From: Actinomycetota bacterium
Lineage (GTDB): Bacteria > Actinomycetota > Acidimicrobiia > Spongiisociales > UBA5794
NCBI GenBank assembly: GCA_003648875.1
Contig: QMQC01000091.1
Span: forward strand, 1-7,110
Direction: 5' to 3'
DNA: 7,110 nucleotides
How positions within the stretch are numbered: position 1 is the stretch's first letter; each line of letters opens with the position of its first letter. The translations under genes were made by a program, and so were the position numbers. This document shows, in pieces, positions 1 through 5,546 of the stretch. The notes beneath the pieces were generated by a model that saw only the letters and a list, made by a program, of their open reading frames with translations, ran no database searches and was not told where the DNA came from.

Positions 1-1098
1 GATGGCTTCGTCCACGCGAACCTCGGTCCTGAGGACAATCGCGTGCTGCGTGCGATCCTCGATGTGGAGAGAGATGTCTGCCAGATCGTCCCGAACCTGA
101 CGCTGAAGGTCGATCCACAACGCACAAGCGACGATCTTCTCATCGACGCTGTCGAAACAGTGTTCGTGACAGCGAAACCCCACTTCGTCAATCACCCGAT
201 GATGGTCAGCGATCTCGGCATCGACTACGGGGTCGTGAGCTGTTACAACTCGCTCAAGAAGGGCGGGGGTTCCCACACACTTGTGCGCCTCAACCTGAAA
301 GAGGCCGCTCTGAACCACACAGGTTCCACAGCAGAGTTCCTCGACACGACACTGCCGCATTACGCCGCTCTCACTGCAGATGTGATCGCCGCCCGAATTC
401 GATTCCTCGTCGAAGAGGTGCGCTTCTTCGAGCACGACTTCCTCGCAAGGGAAGGTCTTGTTCGTCTCGATCGCTTCTCTGCGATGTTCGGCGTCTACGG
501 CTTGGCCGAGTGCGTCAACATTCTCATGGAGCACGCCGGTTCCGATAGCCGTTATGGCGATCGTGGGCAGGCGGACGCCTTGAGCTACCGCATCATCGAG
601 CAGCTCCACGAGTTCGTCGACGCCCACGACATGCCCTATTGCGCAGGGGGCGGGGGCCATGCATTCCTCCACTCCCAATCAGGAATCGACTCGGACACCG
701 AGGTCACGGCAGGCGTCCGGATACCGATCGGGACCGAACCGGAGACCTTCGATCACATCATGACCGTCGCACCGCACCATCAACACTTCGCCGCGGGAGT
801 GTCTGACATCTTCCACATCGACGACACCGTGAAGAACAATCCTGGCGCCATGGTCGACATGATCAGAGGAGCCTTCATCACGGGCATGCGCGACTTCACC
901 TTCAACATCGACTCGAATGATTTCGTGCGGATCACCGGATATCTCGTGCGCAAGTCCGAACTCGAGCGATACACCGAAGGCAACGAACGGCACGCAAGCA
1001 CAGTGTTCGCAGCAGGATCGGTCGCAAACTCACACGTCACCGACCGCTCAGTCAAACGAGTCCTCGTTCGTGAACGCAGTCCTCGGCCTCGTCAATAA
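1..1098 (+). CDS. yjjI: YjjI-family glycyl radical enzyme, 3' portion (5' end outside the window)
   Basis: The frame is open from the first base (DGFVHANLGPEDNRVLRAIL...) to TAA at 1096-1098, leaving 365 residues. The YjjI family (DUF3029) is usually about 500 residues, so roughly the first 150 are missing; the ATG at 43 is internal. The glycyl-radical loop is visible near the C-terminus as RITGYLVR, with the radical glycine at fragment residue 313 (bases 937-939). The likely thiyl-radical cysteine is Cys81 in VSCYNSL (base 241), followed by a glycine-rich stretch and LVRLNLKEA, all as I remember them from E. coli YjjI. A second cysteine lies in PYCAGGGGHAF (Cys214). Glycyl radical enzymes are cytoplasmic, work without oxygen, and need an activating radical-SAM enzyme, which is the next gene. 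The substrate of YjjI is not established to my knowledge. Family assignment is strong; the reaction is unknown. Confidence 0.92.
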   Translation, partial: DGFVHANLGPEDNRVLRAILDVERDVCQIVPNLTLKVDPQRTSDDLLIDAVETVFVTAKPHFVNHPMMVSDLGIDYGVVSCYNSLKKGGGSHTLVRLNLKEAALNHTGSTAEFLDTTLPHYAALTADVIAARIRFLVEEVRFFEHDFLAREGLVRLDRFSAMFGVYGLAECVNILMEHAGSDSRYGDRGQADALSYRIIEQLHEFVDAHDMPYCAGGGGHAFLHSQSGIDSDTEVTAGVRIPIGTEPETFDHIMTVAPHHQHFAAGVSDIFHIDDTVKNNPGAMVDMIRGAFITGMRDFTFNIDSNDFVRITGYLVRKSELERYTEGNERHASTVFAAGSVANSHVTDRSVKRVLVRERSPRPRQ

Positions 1099-1927
1099 TA
1101 CGATCAAGTTCTCGGTCGTCGACGGCCCGGGAAACAGGTTCGTCATCTTCCTCCAGGGCTGCAACTTCAACTGTGTCACCTGCCACAACCCGTACACGAT
1201 CGCGGGTTGCACGAGCTGTGGTGTCTGCGTCAAGCCGTGTCCAGATGATGCCCTTTCGATCGTGGACGGACCACTCGTCGTCGTCGACCGCATCCTTTGC
1301 ACGGAATGCGAGATCTGCATCGATGTCTGTCCGATCGACAGTACACCCCTCGCACGCTCGTTGACCGTTGAGGAACTGCTTCGTGAGATCCGCCCCGTGG
1401 CACCCTTCATTGCCGGGATCACGATTTCTGGAGGGGAAGCCACCCTGCAGACGGAATTCACCAGGGAGCTCTTCGTCGCCATCAAGAACGACGATGACCT
1501 GTCCCATCTAACGACCCTCGTCGACAGCAACGGTTCGGCGCCTCTCGACGTGTGGGATCGGCTTGCCGATGTCATGGACGGAGCGATGATCGATCTCAAA
1601 GCACTCGATCCCGACACGCACGTGCGTCTGACGGCGAGAGAGAACGTAGAGGTACTCGAATCCATCAAACACCTTGCATCGATCGACCGTCTCTACGAGG
1701 TGCGGCTGCTGATCGTTCCGGGATACAACGACGACATCGACACGATGGAACGGACCTCGGCCTGGCTCCACAACATCGATCCGACGATTCGGATCAAGGT
1801 GATCGGCTACCGCCCCCACGGCGTGAGAACCGAGTCTGACCATATACCACAGGCAACAAACGAGGTCATTGACCCTCTTGCACACATCCTGCGCGACGCA
1901 GGTTTCCGAAACCTCACCGTTACGTAG
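1070..1927 (+). CDS. yjjW: YjjW-type glycyl radical enzyme activase (radical SAM, two extra [4Fe-4S] motifs)
   Basis: This 285-residue protein should cleave S-adenosylmethionine reductively and place the glycyl radical on the YjjI enzyme encoded just upstream. The radical-SAM cluster motif CNFNCVTC supplies Cys31, 35 and 38. Two ferredoxin-like CxxCxxCxxxCP motifs follow: Cys47/50/53/57 and Cys77/80/83/87. ISGGEA (Gly121-Glu123) is the SAM-contacting segment, and VDSNG (151-155) and DGAMIDLKA (170-178) are typical of activases. Length and order match E. coli YjjW (287 residues). I chose GTG at 1070 because it begins about 13 residues before KFSVVDGPG, as in relatives; the open frame reaches back to 917, but that part lies inside yjjI and looks non-coding in this frame. 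The gene overlaps yjjI by 29 bases. There is no strong ribosome binding site, only a weak ACGAG at 1056-1060, so coupling to yjjI translation is likely. The stop is TAG at 1925-1927. Confidence 0.93.
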   Translation: MNAVLGLVNNTIKFSVVDGPGNRFVIFLQGCNFNCVTCHNPYTIAGCTSCGVCVKPCPDDALSIVDGPLVVVDRILCTECEICIDVCPIDSTPLARSLTVEELLREIRPVAPFIAGITISGGEATLQTEFTRELFVAIKNDDDLSHLTTLVDSNGSAPLDVWDRLADVMDGAMIDLKALDPDTHVRLTARENVEVLESIKHLASIDRLYEVRLLIVPGYNDDIDTMERTSAWLHNIDPTIRIKVIGYRPHGVRTESDHIPQATNEVIDPLAHILRDAGFRNLTVT

Positions 1928-1939
1928 CTGCAACGGCGA

Positions 1940-1986
1940 GGTTGACCGTCAACCGCAAACCATTCGCTCGCCTCACCTCCGGTGAG
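1940..1986. terminator. Candidate bidirectional termination region between convergent genes
   Basis: Two short inverted repeats sit where yjjW (+) and smpB (-) converge. The first is GGTTGAC/GTCAACC at 1940-1954 with only one base between the arms, so a real hairpin would have a shorter stem and a larger loop. The second is CTCACC-TCC-GGTGAG at 1972-1986, overlapping the smpB stop codon. Neither is followed by a T-tract on either strand. Actinobacterial terminators often lack T-tracts, so the position is suggestive, but the call is weak. Confidence 0.3.
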
Positions 1987-2428
1987 ACCTGGCCCTATCC
2001 ATCTCGCGCTTCTGCTGGCGGGCGACGATGTCGCGGCGCTTGTCGCGGGTCCGTTTGCCCCTGCCAAGACCGAGCTCGATCTTCACCTTGCCATCCTTGA
2101 AATACACCTGGAGAGGGATGAGTGTGAGTCCTTCCTCCCTGATCCGACCGAAGAGCCGATCGATCTCGCGGCGGTGCAGAAGGAGCTTCCGTGGCCGCTC
2201 CGGGTCGTGACCGCCGTCAGAAGCAAACGAGTACGGCGCAATGTGAACCTTCTCCAGCCACACCTCTCCACCACGGATCGACGCGTACGAGTCCTTGAGC
2301 TGTACCTGGGCTGCACGCAGAGACTTCACCTCTGACCCGAGCAACACGATGCCGGCCTCGAACGTGTCGAGGATCTCATAGTTGAACCGTGCCTTACGGT
2401 TCGTAGCGACGACCTTGTGACCGGACAT
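1973..2428 (-). CDS. smpB: SsrA-binding protein SmpB
   Basis: The 151-residue product is a normal-length SmpB, the cytoplasmic partner that binds tmRNA and brings it to ribosomes stalled on broken messages. Recognisable family segments are KVVATNRKARFNYEI near the N-terminus, GSEVKSLR (31-38), LKDSYASI (45-51), HDPERPRKLLLHRREI (74-89), and the basic C-terminal tail GKRTRDKRRDI, which enters the ribosomal mRNA path in this family. The ATG at 2428-2426 puts the start at the expected distance from the ATNRKA motif. No clear ribosome binding site is visible upstream. It is the last gene of the minus-strand block, 49 bases after the M23 peptidase gene. The tmRNA gene itself is not seen in this window. 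The assignment is secure. Confidence 0.97.
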   Translation of the reverse strand: MSGHKVVATNRKARFNYEILDTFEAGIVLLGSEVKSLRAAQVQLKDSYASIRGGEVWLEKVHIAPYSFASDGGHDPERPRKLLLHRREIDRLFGRIREEGLTLIPLQVYFKDGKVKIELGLGRGKRTRDKRRDIVARQQKREMDRARSHRR

Positions 2429-2442
2429 ATCGGCGAGGCTAC

Positions 2443-2460
2443 ATATCCGGCCATGGATAT
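2443..2460. repeat. Inverted repeat upstream of smpB
   Basis: ATATCC at 2443-2448 and GGATAT at 2455-2460 form a perfect 6-base inverted repeat around GGCCAT, 15 bases ahead of the smpB start codon. It could be a leader hairpin, an operator, or chance. A related ACATATC string recurs at 2425-2431 across the smpB start. I see no convincing -35/-10 pair around it. Confidence 0.35.
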
Positions 2461-2465
2461 CGCCC

Positions 2466-2486
2466 AGAGGCTAGAGGCTAGAGGTA
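2466..2486. repeat. Three tandem 7-base repeats across the peptidase stop codon
   Basis: AGAGGCT at 2466-2472 is repeated exactly at 2473-2479 and imperfectly (AGAGGTA) at 2480-2486. On the minus strand each exact unit starts with AGCCTCT, and TAG recurs at the junctions; the functional stop of the M23 peptidase (2480-2478) lies in the array. This looks like a small slippage expansion at the 3' end of the gene. It leaves the reading frame intact. Confidence 0.6.
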
Positions 2487-3668
2487 CTTCATCGGATCGA
2501 CCGGTGCACCGTCGATGCGAACCTCGAAGTGGAGATGCGGACCGGTCGAGACACCCGTGGACCCCACATAGCCGATGGTCTGGCCTGCGGTCACCTTCTG
2601 ACCGACGGACACACCGATCTTTGACTGGTGTGCATAGAGCGTCACCATGCCTCCACCGTGGTCGATCATCACCGTGTTGCCATAGCCGCCCTTCACCCCG
2701 ACCAGGATGACAGTTCCCCCAGCGCTGGCGCGTATCGGGTCGCCGGTGGACCCATCCATGTCGAGACCGTTGTGCATCCTGACATTTCCGTAGATCGGGT
2801 GGACGCGCGGACCGAAGGTGGACTCGATTCTCCCCGGAATGGGCCGTAACAGCTGACCCGGCTTCGTTCCGGTCGGCTGAGATGCAGCGCGGATCTTGGA
2901 TCTGATCGAAGCTTCCTCACGTTCGAGTGCTGTGAGTTCACCGTCGAATTCAGCGATCTCGATCTCGATCTGGGCGAGGAGTTCGAGCTGGTCCTCATAC
3001 TCCGCCGCAAGGTCCGATCGCTTGAGTTCGAGGTCGAGTCTGGTCGCATCGATCTCGGCTGCTGTTCCTTCGAGAGCCTCAACTTCTCTCGACACCGACG
3101 CTTCCACGGCCTTGATCTCTGCCTCTTCGGCTTCCTGTCTCACAACGATGTCTGCATAGCGATCGGCGGCGTCGGTGCGGTGGCCCGTGAGCACCTCGAC
3201 ATACGCAACGCCGACCGAGAACTCTGAGACGACGGTCGCCGAGAACGCGATCGAGGGCTGAGCCGCACCTCCGCTCATATAGGCCTGGAGGACGGAAGCC
3301 TTTGCGTCGCCAAACGCAGCATCGCGATCGGCACGGATGATCGACAGGGCTGACAAACGCTCAGCGAGTTCAGCCCGAACGCCCTCGAGAATAACCGAGC
3401 GCTCATCGTGCTCGATTGAGACCCGCGTCAGTTTCGCCTTGACAACGGCGACCCCCATTTCGGCGGCGTCAAGCTTTCCTTGGGCGAGCAGGGCGTCTTG
3501 GGCGAGGATTGAACGCTCTGCTGCGCCATCATCGATTCGAGCGGTGATGGCGAGAATCGACTGGCGAATCTCTTTGAGGTCTTCGTCAAGTGAGTTTCCG
3601 ACTGCTGGGCCCGCGAGGGAGCCCACAACCAGGATGCCGAGCGCGAGGAATAGGACGCGGCGAATCAC
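2478..3668 (-). CDS. Secreted coiled-coil M23 (LytM) peptidoglycan endopeptidase, probable FtsEX partner
   Basis: The 396-residue protein has an N-terminal signal peptide (MIRRVLFLALGILVVGSLAG, cleavage likely near residue 24), a long charged helical region (about 27-125 and 165-262) that reads as coiled coil, and a C-terminal LytM/M23 domain (about 275-396). The zinc and catalytic residues look complete: His299 and Asp303 in HNGLD, His347 in LYAHQ, and His378 and His380 in HLHFE. It should therefore cut peptide cross-links in peptidoglycan outside the membrane. The architecture resembles EnvC, but EnvC-type proteins have a degenerate LytM domain and act only as activators; this one looks catalytic. 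The start is GTG at 3668-3666, overlapping the ftsX stop as GTGA, with no obvious ribosome binding site, so it is probably translated by coupling to ftsX. The helical region is the likely docking part for the FtsX loop (inference from the family and the operon). Confidence 0.92.
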   Translation of the reverse strand: MIRRVLFLALGILVVGSLAGPAVGNSLDEDLKEIRQSILAITARIDDGAAERSILAQDALLAQGKLDAAEMGVAVVKAKLTRVSIEHDERSVILEGVRAELAERLSALSIIRADRDAAFGDAKASVLQAYMSGGAAQPSIAFSATVVSEFSVGVAYVEVLTGHRTDAADRYADIVVRQEAEEAEIKAVEASVSREVEALEGTAAEIDATRLDLELKRSDLAAEYEDQLELLAQIEIEIAEFDGELTALEREEASIRSKIRAASQPTGTKPGQLLRPIPGRIESTFGPRVHPIYGNVRMHNGLDMDGSTGDPIRASAGGTVILVGVKGGYGNTVMIDHGGGMVTLYAHQSKIGVSVGQKVTAGQTIGYVGSTGVSTGPHLHFEVRIDGAPVDPMKYL

Positions 3669-4555
3669 GAGCGCAGGGTGCGATGGACTGCAAGGCTCAA
3701 TGAGCTACCGACAAGGCCGGCAACAACACCGAACAGCAGGACCAGCGCGCCCCGCCGAAGGATGAAATCGTTCTGGATCGCAAGATTGATCCAATCAGGG
3801 AGATCGGACAGTCGATCCACAGCAAGCTGCTGTGCAACGACGATGAAGGTGACCGCAAGCGCGCCACCAATGAGCCCTTCCATCGCCCCTTCTATGAGGA
3901 AAGGCGTACGCACGAACCAATTGCTCGCACCAACGAGTCTCATGATCTCGATCTCCTCACGGCGAGCATAGATCGCCATGTGGATGGTATTGGCGATCAA
4001 AGCAACCGCAGCGACACCCAGAGCGACCGCAAGCAGCCAGAACATGATCTGGAGCCCATCGCGCAATGCGATCATTGCATCGATGGCATCGCCGGCTGAC
4101 TCGACCTGATGGACCCCTGGTGTCGACTCGAGGCGAATCACGATCCGTTCATAGTCCTCCGGATCCACGGGCTGAACGCGGAGCGAAGCTGGAAGGAGGT
4201 CAGGGCTCTCCTCCAGTGTCCGAAGCATCGCCTCGTTGCTCGAGAACATGATGACTGCCTCTTCGAATGCTTCGGGCTTCGATACATACGAAACGTCGGC
4301 GACCTGGGGCCATGAGGCGACCTCGTTCTGGAGCTCGGCTGTCGCCTCCGGCGTCATGTCGTCCTGGAGAAAAGCTATCACGCGCACGTCTTTGGCCCAC
4401 TGCAGCGTATTGACACGCACAACCTCACCAAACACCAGCGTTCCGAAGGTGAGTGTCAGCGAGATGAACACCGCAAGGATCGCTCCAAGAACCACGAGCG
4501 CATTCCGACCGAGGTTGTTGAAGGCTTCCTTGAAGATGTAGCTGAGGCTCGTCAT
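3665..4555 (-). CDS. ftsX: Cell division protein FtsX
   Basis: The 296-residue membrane protein is the permease-like half of FtsEX, which passes ATP-driven conformational change across the membrane to cell-wall hydrolases rather than transporting a substrate. Four membrane segments can be seen, at about 20-43, 168-192, 217-243 and 268-290. The large outside loop (about 44-167) contains VRVIAFLQDDMTPE and the SWPQVADVSYVSKPEA segment typical of FtsX. After the second membrane segment comes AIYARREEIEIMRLVGAS, the conserved cytoplasmic coupling region facing FtsE. The ATG at 4555-4553 overlaps the ftsE stop as ATGA, with GATGAGG a few bases upstream as a plausible ribosome binding site within ftsE. 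The gene also overlaps the peptidase gene by four bases. Length and topology are normal for the family. Confidence 0.96.
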   Translation of the reverse strand: MTSLSYIFKEAFNNLGRNALVVLGAILAVFISLTLTFGTLVFGEVVRVNTLQWAKDVRVIAFLQDDMTPEATAELQNEVASWPQVADVSYVSKPEAFEEAVIMFSSNEAMLRTLEESPDLLPASLRVQPVDPEDYERIVIRLESTPGVHQVESAGDAIDAMIALRDGLQIMFWLLAVALGVAAVALIANTIHMAIYARREEIEIMRLVGASNWFVRTPFLIEGAMEGLIGGALAVTFIVVAQQLAVDRLSDLPDWINLAIQNDFILRRGALVLLFGVVAGLVGSSLSLAVHRTLRS

Positions 4556-5394
4556 GCCTTGGCCTCATCGCCGGTATCTTGCGTAAGGACTTCCTCTGGC
4601 CCGCCTCCGACTGCCTCATCGACCGTCACTTCAGGCACCTCATCTGCGGATTCGGCTTCGGGTTGCGTCGCAGGAATCTCTCCAGCCACCGAATCTTCGA
4701 TCACAGGTGTCTGGCGTGTCTCGTAGATGCCGCGCGACTCGTCACGCGAGATTCGGCCTCGATCGAGCTCGACAACCCTTCGTTGCATGGCATCGACGAT
4801 CGCATGGTCGTGTGTGGCCATTACCACGGTCGTCCCTGTGCGGTTGATGCGGTCGAGGATGCGCATGATACCGACTGACGTGGCAGGGTCGAGGTTCCCT
4901 GTCGGCTCATCAGCGAGAAGAATGAGGGGACGGTTCACGAAGGCCCGCGCAACCGCGACGCGCTGCTGTTCACCACCGGAGAGCTGGCGCGGAAGTCGGT
5001 CTGCCATGTCGGAGAGACCCACGAGCTTCAGGACCTGGGGAACCTGGTTGCGAATGACGGAACGGTGTTTTGCGGTCACCTCCATTGCAAATGCAACGTT
5101 CTCGTACACCGTCTTGGTTGGGAGAAGCTTGAAGTCCTGGAACACCGTGCCGATCGAACGACGAAGATAAGGCACCTTCCAGCTCGGAAGCTCATTGGCG
5201 TGCTTCCCTGCGATCCAGAGATCACCGTTGGTTGGCAACTCTTCCCGCATGATCATCCTGATGATCGTGGACTTCCCCGACCCTGACGCCCCCACGAGGA
5301 AGACGAACTCGCCCTTGGCGATATCGAGGGTGGCATCCTTGACAGCAACTGTGCCGCCCGGATACACCTTGGTTACGTTTTCAAGCTTGATCAT
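4552..5394 (-). CDS. ftsE: Cell division ATP-binding protein FtsE with acidic C-terminal extension
   Basis: The 280-residue protein is the cytoplasmic ABC ATPase that pairs with FtsX. All nucleotide-binding motifs are present: Walker A GASGSGKST (35-43), Q-loop Gln86 in VFQDFKLLP, signature LSGGEQQ (138-144), Walker B LILLADEP (157-164), D-loop NLDP (167-170) and switch His195. SWKVPYLRR (71-79) and DESRGIYE (218-225) match the actinobacterial FtsE style. The catalytic domain ends near residue 225, about the usual full length; the last 55 residues form an extra low-complexity tail with 15 Asp/Glu and only two basic residues, rich in Pro, Ala, Val and Gly, probably disordered. The tail is in the same uninterrupted frame and runs into the ftsX start, so it is real coding sequence. 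The ATG at 5394 has no strong ribosome binding site. The 150-base gap before it suggests ftsE may have its own promoter; I could not pick one with confidence. Confidence 0.96.
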   Translation of the reverse strand: MIKLENVTKVYPGGTVAVKDATLDIAKGEFVFLVGASGSGKSTIIRMIMREELPTNGDLWIAGKHANELPSWKVPYLRRSIGTVFQDFKLLPTKTVYENVAFAMEVTAKHRSVIRNQVPQVLKLVGLSDMADRLPRQLSGGEQQRVAVARAFVNRPLILLADEPTGNLDPATSVGIMRILDRINRTGTTVVMATHDHAIVDAMQRRVVELDRGRISRDESRGIYETRQTPVIEDSVAGEIPATQPEAESADEVPEVTVDEAVGGGPEEVLTQDTGDEAKA

Positions 5395-5419
5395 GAAAGG
5401 AACTCAGTGTTGGCTGTTT

Positions 5420-5441
5420 CGTGGCCCTGTCTTCAGCCACG
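5420..5441. repeat. Inverted repeat in the ftsE leader
   Basis: CGTGGC at 5420-5425 and GCCACG at 5436-5441 can pair around a 10-base loop, 26 bases before the ftsE start codon on the minus strand. It may form a leader hairpin or be chance. A competing pairing (TGGCTG at 5411-5416 with CAGCCA at 5434-5439) is also possible. Confidence 0.3.
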
Positions 5442-5506
5442 GGCGAGGATACTGGGAGATCTCGATAACACCGTGCATTCCAGTCGGGAACCTGCCGCCA
5501 GGCCTC

Positions 5507-5528
5507 GTACGTATTACGCAATACGTAC
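5507..5528. promoter_or_regulatory. Perfect palindrome with 9-base arms in the prfB-ftsE gap (operator or terminator hairpin)
   Basis: GTACGTATT at 5507-5515 is the exact reverse complement of AATACGTAC at 5520-5528, with ACGC between them. It lies 17 bases past the prfB stop and 113 bases before the ftsE start. The TA-rich, strongly symmetric core could be a binding site for a dimeric repressor. It could equally be a terminator stem after prfB, although no T-run follows it. Both are inference; the palindrome itself is certain. Confidence 0.5.
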
Positions 5529-5531
5529 CAC

Positions 5532-5546
5532 GACGGCGTAGCCGTC
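5532..5546 (-). terminator. Small GC-rich hairpin overlapping the prfB stop codon
   Basis: GACGGC at 5532-5537 and GCCGTC at 5541-5546 form a perfect 6-base stem with a 3-base loop, beginning within the TGA stop of prfB (5547-5545). Together with the palindrome immediately downstream it makes a tandem hairpin pair, a possible T-tract-less terminator or RNA-end stabiliser for the prfB transcript. Confidence 0.35.

Noticed and set aside
679..1055. Minus-strand open frames opposite yjjI
   Set aside because: They are antisense to a strongly conserved gene and show no recognisable domain or start signal.
917..1069. Open-frame extension upstream of yjjW beginning at ATG 917
   Set aside because: It lies inside the yjjI radical loop region, is Ser/Thr/Gln-rich with no similarity to activases, and the YjjW family begins close to GTG 1070.
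1048..1933. Minus-strand open frames opposite yjjW (up to 206 codons)
   Set aside because: They arise from codon bias of the real gene; their composition is low-complexity and Ser/Arg- or Val/Asp-rich without motifs.
1928..1972. Possible tmRNA (ssrA) gene next to smpB
   Set aside because: The gap is only 45 bases and contains no tRNA-like ends; no other intergenic space in the window is long enough.
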